Source: Nioella aestuarii (GTDB lineage Bacteria > Pseudomonadota > Alphaproteobacteria > Rhodobacterales > Rhodobacteraceae). From it: DNA of 64,000 bases. The translations under genes and the position numbers were made by a program. Positions 52,752-61,472 of this stretch are shown here, in pieces. Location: NCBI RefSeq assembly GCF_050896395.1, contig NZ_JBPBBA010000004.1, forward strand, positions 131,349 to 195,348. The letters run 5' to 3'. Each line of letters begins with the position of its first letter. The first letter of the stretch is position 1. The notes beneath the pieces are model-generated. The model had not been told where the DNA came from. It made no database searches and saw nothing but the letters and a program-made list of their open reading frames with translations.

Positions 52752-53629
52752 GCCGCGGCCTTTCTTTGTGCTTCACCGCCTGCGGTGGCCTGTCCGTGGC
52801 TGAGGCGGCGGGTTATGCGCCCCAGAACGATCTCTGACAGGCGGGTGAAGCCCAGATAGAAGACCAGCAGTGCGAGGAAGTACCACAGCCGCCAGTCGGG
52901 GTGCGGGTAGGCAAACTGCGACGTGCGGCTGCCCCCAAGTTCACGCGCCCAGTAAACGATATCTTCGACGCCCAGAAGGAACAGCAGCGGCGTGGCCTTT
53001 ATCAGGATCATCCACAGGTTTGACAGGCCCGGCAGCGCATAGACCCACATTTGCGGCACGAGAATGCGCCAAAAGGTCTGGCGGCGCGTCATGCCATAGG
53101 CTTCGGCGGTTTCCAGCTGCGCACGCGGCACGGCGCGCATGGCACCGAACAGCACATTCGCGGCGAACGCACCGAACACGATCGAAAAGGTGAAGACCGC
53201 AATGAAGAAGTTATAGACCTCGTGCACCCATTGCGGGGCGGAACTGAGGGGGATTTTCGCCGCCTGACAGACGATGAAATTCGCGCCCTGCCGGATGGGT
53301 TCGTCCCAGTCGGGGCATTGGATCTGATGGTTGATCCATTCCAGTGCCTGATCCAGTGCGATCACGAAGAACAGGAAAAAGGCGATGTCCGGAACGCCGC
53401 GCACCATCGAGGTGTAGAGCTTGCCCAACCAGCTGATCGGCAGGATATGCGATCGGCTGGCCGCCGCGCCCACAAAGCCGAAGGCCAGCGCCACGGGGGC
53501 GGTGATGGCCAGCAGCGTCAGCACGGTCAGGAAGCTTTGATAGAACAGCAGGTGGACGCCGTTCGTCAGGTAGCAGGCGAACCATGGAAACGTGTCCAGC
53601 GTGGATGGGTCGGCGCAAAACTCGAACAT
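52748..53629 (-). CDS. Polar amino-acid ABC transporter permease (HisQ/ArtQ-like)
   Basis: 293-residue HAAT permease from ATG 53629 (GAGG upstream; the frame to 53641 relies on TTG). About five helices; loop motif ETAEAYGMTRRQTFWRILVPQM. An extra periplasmic segment of about 50 residues (CPDWDEPIRQGANFIVCQ) lies between helices, as in the octopine/nopaline-type permeases. Overlaps the next permease by 4 nt. Confidence 0.92.
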   Translation of the reverse strand: MFEFCADPSTLDTFPWFACYLTNGVHLLFYQSFLTVLTLLAITAPVALAFGFVGAAASRSHILPISWLGKLYTSMVRGVPDIAFFLFFVIALDQALEWINHQIQCPDWDEPIRQGANFIVCQAAKIPLSSAPQWVHEVYNFFIAVFTFSIVFGAFAANVLFGAMRAVPRAQLETAEAYGMTRRQTFWRILVPQMWVYALPGLSNLWMILIKATPLLFLLGVEDIVYWARELGGSRTSQFAYPHPDWRLWYFLALLVFYLGFTRLSEIVLGRITRRLSHGQATAGGEAQRKAAA

Positions 53630-53646
53630 CGGACCTCGCAAGGGTT

Positions 53647-53677
53647 GGCGCGCGGCAGATCGTGCCTGCCGCGCGCC
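53647..53677. other. Intercistronic hairpin between binding protein and permease genes
   Basis: Perfect 12-bp stem GGCGCGCGGCAG / CTGCCGCGCGCC with a 7-nt loop, 10 nt after the binding-protein stop. Such hairpins stabilise upstream mRNA and keep binding-protein levels above permease levels. Confidence 0.6.
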
Positions 53678-53686
53678 GGGGTCGGA

Positions 53687-54421
53687 TTATTCGTAGGTCG
53701 GAATGTCGTCGCCGAACCATTCAACGAGCAGCGCGTTCAGGCTGCCATCTTCCTTCATCGAGGTGATGGCGGCGTTGAACATTTCAAGCAGTTCGCCGTC
53801 GGTTTCCCGCAGGCCCATGCCCACGCCACCGCCAAGCGGCACCGGGTCACCAACGACCATCAGTTCTGCATCTTCGTCGGTGATGTCGGTCAGGAAGTCG
53901 ATATCGGCGAAGACCGCGTCTGCCTCGCCATTGCGCACGGCGGCCACGGTTTCATCGGGGGTGGCGTATTCCAGCAAGGTGGCGCCGGATTCCGCGATAT
54001 AGCCCGACTGGATGGTGTTGGCCTGCGCCGCAATCACACCGGTTGCCAGGTCCACGTCGTCAGACAGGGCCACGTAGATCGACGGGGTCGGCGGGATGTA
54101 GTCTTGGGTGAAGTCGATAACCTCATCCCGCTCGTCGGTGATCGACATGCCGGCGATGATGGTGTCGTAGTTGCCTGAGGTCAGGTTCGGGATGATCGAA
54201 TCCCAGTCATTGGTGACCCACTCGCAGGTCAGGCCGGCACGTGCGCAAAGCTCGTCGCCCAGAACCCGCTCGAACCCGTCAACTTCGCCATTGTCGTTGA
54301 TGAAGTTATACGGAGGGTAGGCGCCTTCGGTGCCCATGCGGATGGTGCGGCCGTGGCCGTCAGCCATTGCCATGCCAGCTGTCAGCGCCAGGATAGCGGC
54401 GGAAAATGCCAGTTTTTTCAT
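53687..54421 (-). CDS. Polar amino-acid ABC transporter substrate-binding protein
   Basis: 244-residue periplasmic binding protein (SBP family 3). Signal peptide to about AMADG; ligand-domain motifs GTEGAYPPYNFINDNGEVDGFERVLGDELC, IIPNLTSGNYDTIIAGMSIT and R in TDERDEV for carboxylate binding. It lies second in the operon after the ATPase. Confidence 0.93.
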   Translation of the reverse strand: MKKLAFSAAILALTAGMAMADGHGRTIRMGTEGAYPPYNFINDNGEVDGFERVLGDELCARAGLTCEWVTNDWDSIIPNLTSGNYDTIIAGMSITDERDEVIDFTQDYIPPTPSIYVALSDDVDLATGVIAAQANTIQSGYIAESGATLLEYATPDETVAAVRNGEADAVFADIDFLTDITDEDAELMVVGDPVPLGGGVGMGLRETDGELLEMFNAAITSMKEDGSLNALLVEWFGDDIPTYE

Positions 54422-54452
54422 TGTCTTACTCCCAGTTGGTTGTTTGTTGACG

Positions 54453-55232
54453 TCAGATTGACGTGGTGTGGCTTAGGAATTGTTGCAGGCGTTCCGTCTT
54501 GGGGTTGCCAAACAGCTCTTCCGGGTGCCCTTCTTCTTCGATTTTGCCCTGATGCAGGAACACGACATGGTCCGATACATCACGGGCCAGCCGCATGTCA
54601 TGGGTCACAAGGATCATGGTGCGGCCTTCCGCGGCAAGATCTTTGATGACCTTTACCACCTCTTGTTCAAGTTCAGGGTCCAGCGCGGAGGTGGGTTCGT
54701 CAAAGAGCAGCGCCCGCGGCTGCATGCATAGCGCCCGGGCAATTGCCGCGCGCTGCTGTTGACCGCCCGAAAGCTGTGCGGGCCAGGCGTCGCATTTGTC
54801 GCCAATGCCGACCTTTTCGAGATACAGCCGCGCGTCTTTCTCCACCTCGGCCTTGTCACGGCCAAGCACGGTGACTGGCGCCTCCATCACGTTTTGAAGG
54901 ATGGTCATGTGCGCCCACAGGTTGAACTGCTGGAACACCATGCTGAGATTGGTACGGATGCGGCGGATCTGATCCCGATCGGCAGGATGGCGATTGGGGC
55001 CAGAGCCCTTCCAGTGCACCTCTTCGCCCTCGAAGACGATGCGGCCATCCTGACTGTCCTCCAGCAGATTGGCGCAGCGCAACAAGGTCGACTTGCCCGA
55101 TCCCGATGATCCGATCAGAGACACCACGTCGCCCGCGCAGGCCCGCATGTCGACGCCCCTCAGAACGTGCAGATTTCCGAAACTCTTGTGTAGTCCCGTG
55201 ATTTCGATGACGGGCGGTGCTTGGTCTGTCAC
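54453..55232 (-). CDS. Polar amino-acid ABC transporter ATP-binding protein (HisP/GlnQ-like)
   Basis: 259-residue ATPase from GTG 55232 (AGGGAA 7 nt upstream). Walker A GSSGSGKST, Q-loop FQQFNLWAHMT, signature LSGGQQQR, Walker B LLFDEPTSALD and H-loop VTHDMRLA. It heads the operon ATPase-SBP-permease-permease-GATase. In-frame sequence up to 55451 lacks conserved features. Confidence 0.93.
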   Translation of the reverse strand: MTDQAPPVIEITGLHKSFGNLHVLRGVDMRACAGDVVSLIGSSGSGKSTLLRCANLLEDSQDGRIVFEGEEVHWKGSGPNRHPADRDQIRRIRTNLSMVFQQFNLWAHMTILQNVMEAPVTVLGRDKAEVEKDARLYLEKVGIGDKCDAWPAQLSGGQQQRAAIARALCMQPRALLFDEPTSALDPELEQEVVKVIKDLAAEGRTMILVTHDMRLARDVSDHVVFLHQGKIEEEGHPEELFGNPKTERLQQFLSHTTSI

Positions 55233-55332
55233 GCTATTGTTCCCTGTGAACCTCTGCGATTTCTGCGCAAAAACTGCGCAATTGCAATGCGCATCTGTCG
55301 GGTGACCTAGGGTCCGCCCGTGTATTTGCCCG

Positions 55333-56106
55333 TCATTGCGGCAGATCGTCGGGATTTGGCGGCACCGGCAGCGCCATGTAATCGTCCAGGGGAATGCGGG
55401 TGAAGCCCGCGAGGCAAAGGGTATTGCAGTCCTCGTCTGGCAGGGCAGCAATTGCGTCTTCCAAAGCGGCGTTCAGCGGGGCCGGATCGCAGCCAATCGC
55501 GGTGATCAGCGGCAACGCCGGGGTGGGAACGGTACGATCCCGTTCCACAAGCGTGCGCAGGTCCGGCTCATATCGCAGCAGCAGTCGCCAAGTCTGCGCG
55601 TCAATGGCGGCAAGATCGGCATGTCCCTCCAGCACGGCACGGGCGGAAAAGGCATGGCCGCCACTGAGTGTTGGTTTGGCCGGGATCATGCCGAGACGGT
55701 CAGCATATCGGCAAAGTGCCCCCCAACCTGATTGGCTCAGACCTTCATTTATCACGGTTCGGCCCCGCAGCAGTGTTTCCATCGGTGTATCGGCGTTCTC
55801 GGGACGCGTTATGAGCACCGAATTGTAGTGGCCCGTAGCACAGCCGGGCAGGGCGAAATCGGGGGTGGCAACCAGCGTCACCTTGTCACGCAAAACCGCG
55901 CGCAGGGGAAGTCCGCAAGTCTGGGACAGAAGCAGATCGGGTGATTGCCAAAGCTCCCATGGGCTGTTGAACTCTCGCGTCAGCGCATCGGGAGCAGCAA
56001 TACCCCGATCGCGCAGGGCGTCGCGGGTCAGGGCCCAGAAACGGTCTGTCTCGGCGCGCATTTCGGGGCGGTCATACATTGGCAGAGAGGCGTGCATAGG
56101 CATCAT
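55333..56106 (-). CDS. PhnD-like phosphate/phosphonate-binding family protein
   Basis: 257-residue protein of the PhnD/SsuA-like solute-binding superfamily: ASLPMYDRPEMRAETDRFWA, CGLPLRAVLRDKVTLVATPDFALPGCATGHYNSVLI and INEGLSQSGWGALCRYA. No signal peptide is visible, unlike usual PhnD proteins, so it may act in the cytoplasm or be exported otherwise. It overlaps the next gene by 4 nt. Ligand unknown. Confidence 0.78.
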   Translation of the reverse strand: MMPMHASLPMYDRPEMRAETDRFWALTRDALRDRGIAAPDALTREFNSPWELWQSPDLLLSQTCGLPLRAVLRDKVTLVATPDFALPGCATGHYNSVLITRPENADTPMETLLRGRTVINEGLSQSGWGALCRYADRLGMIPAKPTLSGGHAFSARAVLEGHADLAAIDAQTWRLLLRYEPDLRTLVERDRTVPTPALPLITAIGCDPAPLNAALEDAIAALPDEDCNTLCLAGFTRIPLDDYMALPVPPNPDDLPQ

Positions 56107-56792
56107 CCTAGGGCCTGTGCGCAGGGGCCGAAAGCAAGGTCATCAAGTGCAATGCCACCGGGGTCGGAGTTCTCAACAGTCAAGCCGGCGATGGCCGACA
56201 GGCTGTCGACGCTCCGCAGCCCGTGGGACGTGATGCCAGAGGCCAATCCAAGACTGATCTGGCCAAGCGTCTCTCCCGCCCTGCCAAAAGCGGCCAGCGT
56301 GACTGCGCCGCGTGGGGCAGCATTCGCGCCGAGCGTATCGGGATAGTCACTATGAACCCGCAGCCCAACCTGACAGACATCTTCGTCAAACAGGATCGCT
56401 ACGCTGCCTTCACCCCGTGCGTTCAAAGCGGGAAATCCAGCAGAACCAAGGGGATAGATGGCAAGCGAGCCAAAGCCGCGATGCGTGGCCAGCGACAGCC
56501 CTTGCCCGGACGGTCCCGTTATCAGCGATAAGGGCACTGACGGAGGGCCGCCCAAGCGGTCGAACCCGTCCACATCGCTAAGGCTCTGCCCGGCAAAGGC
56601 GCTGCCGATCCGGCCGCCGGCAAAGGCAATGCCGTGATCGAGCGGGTATCCCGGTTCAGGTCGGGGCGGCAGGATCTCGAACGTGACCAGTCTTTGGGCG
56701 TCGGCCAGAACGGTGTCGTAGTCCACCGCTTCAATGCCCTGCGCATCCAGCGGCGTAGCCAGCACCAGACCGGCCAGCAGCGCCCGCAGCAC
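56103..56792 (-). CDS. Hypothetical exported protein
   Basis: Unrecognised 229-residue protein from GTG 56792, with an N-terminal hydrophobic signal (VLRALLAGLVLATPLDAQ). The mature domain has beta-rich, Gly-rich stretches (PSGQGLSLATHRGFGSLAIYPLG) and ends in a Cys (FGPCAQALG). It sits 4 nt after the TerB gene and overlaps the PhnD-like gene by 4 nt, implying a small operon. Confidence 0.6.
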   Translation of the reverse strand: MLRALLAGLVLATPLDAQGIEAVDYDTVLADAQRLVTFEILPPRPEPGYPLDHGIAFAGGRIGSAFAGQSLSDVDGFDRLGGPPSVPLSLITGPSGQGLSLATHRGFGSLAIYPLGSAGFPALNARGEGSVAILFDEDVCQVGLRVHSDYPDTLGANAAPRGAVTLAAFGRAGETLGQISLGLASGITSHGLRSVDSLSAIAGLTVENSDPGGIALDDLAFGPCAQALG

Positions 56793-56796
56793 TGGC

Positions 56797-57237
56797 TCAG
56801 CCCCGCGCTTCGACCCGCTGGCGGGCCAGCGCGCTGTCACGGTCATTGATGCCCAGAAGGTTGGCGGTCAGGCGCAGCATTGCGTCTTCCTCGTGGTCAC
56901 GAACGCCATCTGCCAACACCACCGACCATAATGCCTCGATTACGCTGGCGCGGTCTTCATAGGGAACCGCCTCCTTGATGGCGCGGGTAAAGCGGACGGT
57001 ATCGGGCGCCTCTGCCTCCAACGCTTCTGCTTCGGCGCGCAGCTTGGCAGCTTCGAACGGGCCGATGCCGTTGCGTTCAGCCAGTACGCGGTCGATATGC
57101 GCGACCTCGTCAGCATCATAAGATCCGTCACTGCGGGCGATCCGTACCAGCAAAGCGGCCAGGGCAAGACGCGCATCGGGATCGGGCAGGCGGGTGGGGT
57201 CAGTCGCCGTGAGGCGTTTCAGCAATTCTCCGAACAT
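56797..57237 (-). CDS. TerB-like (TerB family) protein
   Basis: 146-residue all-helical TerB-domain protein: MFGELLKRLTATDP, then LLVRIARSDGSYDADEVAHIDRVL and VVLADGVRDHEEDAMLRLTANLLG with acidic metal-binding pairs. TerB family proteins relate to tellurite resistance and stress, though this stand-alone version has no proven role. Confidence 0.82.
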   Translation of the reverse strand: MFGELLKRLTATDPTRLPDPDARLALAALLVRIARSDGSYDADEVAHIDRVLAERNGIGPFEAAKLRAEAEALEAEAPDTVRFTRAIKEAVPYEDRASVIEALWSVVLADGVRDHEEDAMLRLTANLLGINDRDSALARQRVEARG

Positions 57238-57282
57238 CCTTTCGAGATAAGGCGCAAAACCCGCGCTGCCAAGGTCGAACTG

Positions 57283-58188
57283 TCAGGCGTCCGGCGGGGT
57301 GATCTGCCCGGACATCACCGGCACGGCACTTCCCGCGATGCGTATGGCGGTGATCTTTCCAGCCGCGCAATCGACGCTTAGTCCAATGTCCGAAGGGCGG
57401 CCCATCTCGACGCCCTGAACGAGGGTGAAGGCCGTGGTGCCATCCGGGTCCAGATCGCCCCCCACCAATAGCTGCGCCGCAAAGATGGCCGAGGCCGATC
57501 CGGTGGCCGGATCCTCTGGCACGCCATGGTCCGGCGCGAACATGCGGGTTCGAAAGGTCTGGTCGCCCGCAGGCGTATATAGAAACACCGATTCGTTTGT
57601 GTTGCGCGACAGCTCAGCCCAGGCTGCGCCTGCCGGTTTGGCGGCGGCCAGCGCATGTGGGCCTGCGAGCGGCACGAACAGGAAGTCCGGCCCCGCCTTC
57701 CAGACACGCGGAACATGGCTGCCATAGCCGATCTGCCCGGCAGAGAGCCCAAGCGCCTTGCCGATCAACTCTGTACTGGTATCGCCGCCAAGGGGCACAG
57801 GCAGCTGCGGCGCGGTGAATTCGGCGCGAATCTGACCGTTCCGACAGGCCACTGTGACAGGCACCAGCCCCGCCACTTCTTCCAACGTGATCAGATCGTC
57901 CCAATCCGCACCAGCGTTGCGCTGTTTTGCCAGATGAATCGCACAGCCGATGGTAGGGTGACCGGCAAAAGGAATCTCAGCCGTCGGAAAAAAGATGCGC
58001 ACCTTGGCTGTATGGTCAGGATCATCCGGGGTTTGCACGAAAATGGTTTCAGAGAGGTTAAACTCCCGCGCAATGGTCTGCATTTGCTCTGTGGTCAAAG
58101 CATCGGCCTGCTCAACGATGGCCAGCGGATTGCCGGTATAGGGCCGGTCGGTGAAAACATCGCAGGTGGCGAAGGGCAGGGCAGTCAT
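57283..58188 (-). CDS. PhzF family isomerase-like protein
   Basis: 301-residue protein of the PhzF/diaminopimelate-epimerase-like fold from ATG 58188. Motifs FTDRPYTGNPLAIVEQ (N-terminal; Glu in FNLSETIF is the catalytic position), FAGHPTIGCA and VPEDPATGSAS. Most members are of unknown substrate; no phenazine genes are nearby. Confidence 0.9.
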   Translation of the reverse strand: MTALPFATCDVFTDRPYTGNPLAIVEQADALTTEQMQTIAREFNLSETIFVQTPDDPDHTAKVRIFFPTAEIPFAGHPTIGCAIHLAKQRNAGADWDDLITLEEVAGLVPVTVACRNGQIRAEFTAPQLPVPLGGDTSTELIGKALGLSAGQIGYGSHVPRVWKAGPDFLFVPLAGPHALAAAKPAGAAWAELSRNTNESVFLYTPAGDQTFRTRMFAPDHGVPEDPATGSASAIFAAQLLVGGDLDPDGTTAFTLVQGVEMGRPSDIGLSVDCAAGKITAIRIAGSAVPVMSGQITPPDA

Positions 58189-58262
58189 CGGGCGGGCCTT
58201 TCCGTGGGGAATGTTCAATCAGTTGGCCCAGAAAGCCGTGAGGGATGCAAGCCAAAGAAAAT

Positions 58263-58287
58263 GGGCGGGGCATTGCTGCACCCGCCC
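58263..58287 (-). terminator. Likely terminator of the outer-membrane protein gene
   Basis: 7-bp stem GGGCGGG / CCCGCCC with an 11-nt loop, followed on the minus strand by TTTTCTTT. Confidence 0.45.
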
Positions 58288-58310
58288 GCCGGTTCGAGGG
58301 AAAACCGTGA

Positions 58311-58892
58311 TCAGAAATGAAAGGCGACGCCGATCGACAGGGCTGTGCGGTCAAGCTCTGCCCCGGCAGGAACGCCTGTGCCCGACAGATCCAGAACCGA
58401 GCGGCTCAGCTCGATGCGGCCAGACAGCGTGTCGGTGAACATATGCTCGACACCCAAACCGAAAACAGCGCCGTCCAGATCGGGCGTGATAGCAGAGGTC
58501 GAGATGGAGAGATCGCCGGTCTGATAGCCCAAGCGGCCATAGATCATCGTGTTGTCAAAGACATAGCCAGCGCGGGCGCTGATCGTCATCATGTTTTCCA
58601 GATCAACGATGGTTGCCCCGCCGGACACATTGTGACCGCCGGAGGCACCGAAGCTCAGTTCGCCGCCGACAACCCAGTTGCTGTCCAGAGCATGGTTGTA
58701 CCCTGCGAACAGGTCATAGCCCACGGCGTTGCTGATCGAGGAGGCCGAAAAGTTCGGGTCGAGCCCGACAGAGCTGATGGCGAGGCCGCCATAGAAGCCG
58801 TCAAAGCTGGTGGCATCCGCATGGGCCGAAGAAGCGGCCATAACAGCGGCGAGAGCGAGGGCGGAGGCGAGGGGGGTAAAGGTTTTGGTCAT
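58311..58892 (-). CDS. Outer-membrane beta-barrel protein
   Basis: 193-residue exported protein (signal to about AHADA). Alternating hydrophobic residues, a repeated GY..G pattern (FAGYNHALDSNWVVGGELSFGASG, GRLGYQTGDL) and a C-terminal Phe (GVAFHF) indicate an 8-stranded OmpA/OmpW-like barrel. Specific function unknown. A short signal-like promoter segment lies upstream; the gene is followed by a hairpin at 58263-58287. Confidence 0.82.
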   Translation of the reverse strand: MTKTFTPLASALALAAVMAASSAHADATSFDGFYGGLAISSVGLDPNFSASSISNAVGYDLFAGYNHALDSNWVVGGELSFGASGGHNVSGGATIVDLENMMTISARAGYVFDNTMIYGRLGYQTGDLSISTSAITPDLDGAVFGLGVEHMFTDTLSGRIELSRSVLDLSGTGVPAGAELDRTALSIGVAFHF

Positions 58893-59011
58893 GATAAAAG
58901 TCCTTGGTCGGTTATGGCCTATGGCGGTGATGAGAAGCTGCTGAAATGGCTTTCAAGGATAGGTCGCGCCGGGCCTGGGTACGGTTCAATGATTGTTAAT
59001 GAAAAAGTTTA

Positions 59012-59038
59012 CCCCCGCTCCGAAAATCCGGGCGGGGG
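59012..59038 (-). terminator. Likely terminator of pyrG
   Basis: 7-bp stem CCCCCGC / GCGGGGG, 13-nt loop, followed on the minus strand by AAACTTTTTC; about 34 nt beyond the pyrG stop. Confidence 0.45.
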
Positions 59039-59071
59039 ATGAATTTTTGTTTCTTTTCAGGTTTCTGCGCG

Positions 59072-60715
59072 TCAGACGAGGCGTGAGTTTTCCTTCGCAG
59101 CGCGCACGAAATCGCGAAACAGCGGATGTGGTTCGAACGGTTTCGACTTCAGTTCGGGGTGGAACTGAACGCCGATGAACCACGGGTGGCCTTTGTGTTC
59201 GACGATCTCTGGCAGCGCGCCGTCGGGGGACATGCCCGAAAAAATCAGCCCCTTCTCCTCAAGCGCCTCGCGATACTTGATATCGACCTCGTAGCGGTGG
59301 CGGTGACGCTCCTCGATGGCACAGGAGCCATAAACCTTCGACACCAGAGAACCCTCTTTCAGCGTCGCGTCATAGGCGCCAAGCCGCATGGTGCCGCCCT
59401 TGTCGTCATCGACCTTGCGTTTGACGGTGTAGTTTCCCTGCACCCATTCTTTGAGGTGATAAACCACTGGCGTGAAGCGCTTCTTTCCGGATTCGTGGTC
59501 AAACTCTTCCGACCCTGCATCGTCCAGATCGGCGAGGTTGCGGGCCGCCTCGATCACCGCCATTTGCATGCCCAGGCAGATGCCCAGATAGGGCACCTTG
59601 TGTTCGCGGGCGAATTGCGCGGCCTTGATCTTGCCTTCGGTTCCGCGCTCGCCAAATCCACCGGGAACGAGGATCGCGTCAAAGCTTTCCAGATAGGGGA
59701 CCGGATCTTCACGGTCGAAGATCTCCGCGTCAATCCACTCTGCCTTGACCTTCACCCGGTTGGCCATGCCGCCATGGGTCAGTGCCTCCTTGATCGACTT
59801 GTAGGCGTCTTCAAGCTGCACGTATTTACCAACAATGGCGACTCGCACCTCACCATCGGTGTTGTGAATGCGGTCCGCCACATCGTGCCAAACCGTCAGA
59901 TCGGGGCGCGGGGCGGGGGAAATTCCGAACGCGTCCAGCACCGCCTGATCCAGCCCTTCGCGATGATAGGCCAGTGGGGCCTCGTAGATCGAATTCAGGT
60001 CATAGGCCGCCACGACCGCCTCTTTGCGGACATTACAGAAGAGCGCGATCTTTTCGCGTTCCTTGTCGGGAATTGGGTGTTCGGACCGACAGACCAACAC
60101 ATCGGGCGCGATCCCGATCGACTGCAGTTCCTTGACACTGTGTTGGGTCGGCTTGGTCTTCAACTCGCCCGACGCGGCCAGATAGGGCAGCAGCGTCAGG
60201 TGCATGAAAATGCATTGCCCGCGGGGCTGGTCATGGCTGAATTGGCGGATCGCTTCGAAAAACGGCAGGCCCTCGATATCGCCCACGGTGCCGCCGATTT
60301 CGCACAGCATGAAATCCACGTCGTCTTCGCCAATGGCAAGGAAATCCTTGATCTCGTTGGTGACGTGCGGAACCACCTGGATGGTTTTGCCCAGGTATTC
60401 GCCACGCCGCTCTTTTTCCAGAACGTTGGAATAGATTCGGCCCGAGCTGACGGAATCGGTCTTGCAGGCGGGAACCCCGGTGAAGCGTTCGTAATGGCCA
60501 AGGTCGAGATCGGTTTCAGCGCCGTCATCGGTCACGAACACTTCGCCATGTTCAAAGGGCGACATCGTGCCGGGATCGACGTTCAGATAGGGGTCAAGCT
60601 TTCGCAACCGGACGGTGAAGCCGCGGGCCTGAAGAAGCGAACCAAGCGCCGCCGAAGCCAGACCTTTCCCGAGCGAGGACACAACCCCGCCGGTGATGAA
60701 GATGTATCGCGCCAT
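59072..60715 (-). CDS. pyrG: CTP synthase
   Basis: Makes CTP from UTP with glutamine as the nitrogen donor. 547 residues from ATG 60715 (MARYIFITGGVVSSLGKG); the N-terminal synthetase domain is followed by a class I GATase domain with LGICLGMQMAV (Cys nucleophile) and HPELKSKP (His and Glu). Length is typical. It lies downstream of secG on the same strand, 164 bp away. Confidence 0.97.
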   Translation of the reverse strand: MARYIFITGGVVSSLGKGLASAALGSLLQARGFTVRLRKLDPYLNVDPGTMSPFEHGEVFVTDDGAETDLDLGHYERFTGVPACKTDSVSSGRIYSNVLEKERRGEYLGKTIQVVPHVTNEIKDFLAIGEDDVDFMLCEIGGTVGDIEGLPFFEAIRQFSHDQPRGQCIFMHLTLLPYLAASGELKTKPTQHSVKELQSIGIAPDVLVCRSEHPIPDKEREKIALFCNVRKEAVVAAYDLNSIYEAPLAYHREGLDQAVLDAFGISPAPRPDLTVWHDVADRIHNTDGEVRVAIVGKYVQLEDAYKSIKEALTHGGMANRVKVKAEWIDAEIFDREDPVPYLESFDAILVPGGFGERGTEGKIKAAQFAREHKVPYLGICLGMQMAVIEAARNLADLDDAGSEEFDHESGKKRFTPVVYHLKEWVQGNYTVKRKVDDDKGGTMRLGAYDATLKEGSLVSKVYGSCAIEERHRHRYEVDIKYREALEEKGLIFSGMSPDGALPEIVEHKGHPWFIGVQFHPELKSKPFEPHPLFRDFVRAAKENSRLV

Positions 60716-60879
60716 GTGGTGCAATCCCCCGTGCCGGACCGGCTGCCCAAAAAAGGACAAATCCCGGTCGCTCAGTCCCTATTCCACGGGATTTGAGGAT
60801 AACAGGATTCGCACGGGCAGGGCAAGCCGGCCGCTATATGATGTTTAGATAAGGGCCGTAACCCCAAGATTTATTGAGG

Positions 60880-61248
60880 TCAGTCAGCGCGAGGCGGAAC
60901 CAGCGGCGCATCGGTTTCAGCGGGCGGAAGCAGCGGACCCTCACCCGGAAGGGTGGGAACGACGGTGTCTTCCGTGGATTCGGCAGGGGCTGCGCCAATG
61001 CGGTCAAGAACCGAACCGGTCGATGAATTCTGCGCTGCGATGATCGTCAGGGTGATCGAGGTCGCGAGGAACGCGATCGCGAAGATCCACGTGAGCTTGC
61101 CCAGAGCCGTTGCCGCCTGGCGTCCGGTCATAGCGCCACCGCCACCACCGCCCATGCCAAGACCGCCACCTTCAGACCGTTGAAGCAGAACGACTCCGAT
61201 CAGACAGATGGCAAGGATCAGGTGGACGACGAGGATGACGTTTTCCAT
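60880..61248 (-). CDS. secG: Preprotein translocase subunit SecG
   Basis: 122-residue membrane protein of the SecYEG channel. Two membrane helices flank the conserved LLQRSEGGGLG and a Gly-rich loop; the acidic Pro-rich tail is typical for alphaproteobacteria. Divergent from purA and upstream of pyrG. Confidence 0.94.
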   Translation of the reverse strand: MENVILVVHLILAICLIGVVLLQRSEGGGLGMGGGGGGAMTGRQAATALGKLTWIFAIAFLATSITLTIIAAQNSSTGSVLDRIGAAPAESTEDTVVPTLPGEGPLLPPAETDAPLVPPRAD

Positions 61249-61472
61249 ATGGCAGCTTTCCCGGGCCTTGCGTTCATTGCGGACTACTTATGGGATGCGA
61301 CAGGCCGCCGCAAGAGCCTTCATTGTGCATGTGCAGCAAGTTTAGGCCTATTTGAGCAATCGATATGCAGCTTTCACATCAAGCTGCGTCCATTGGGGCC
61401 TCACTTTCCTGTTTCGTCCCGTTAACGCCATCGCTATACACGCCACGGTTTGATCAGGAAGGAACCTCGGAC

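Noticed and set aside
59126..60796. 556-codon plus-strand frame over pyrG
   Set aside because: Antisense shadow of pyrG, high G+C leaves the third frame open.
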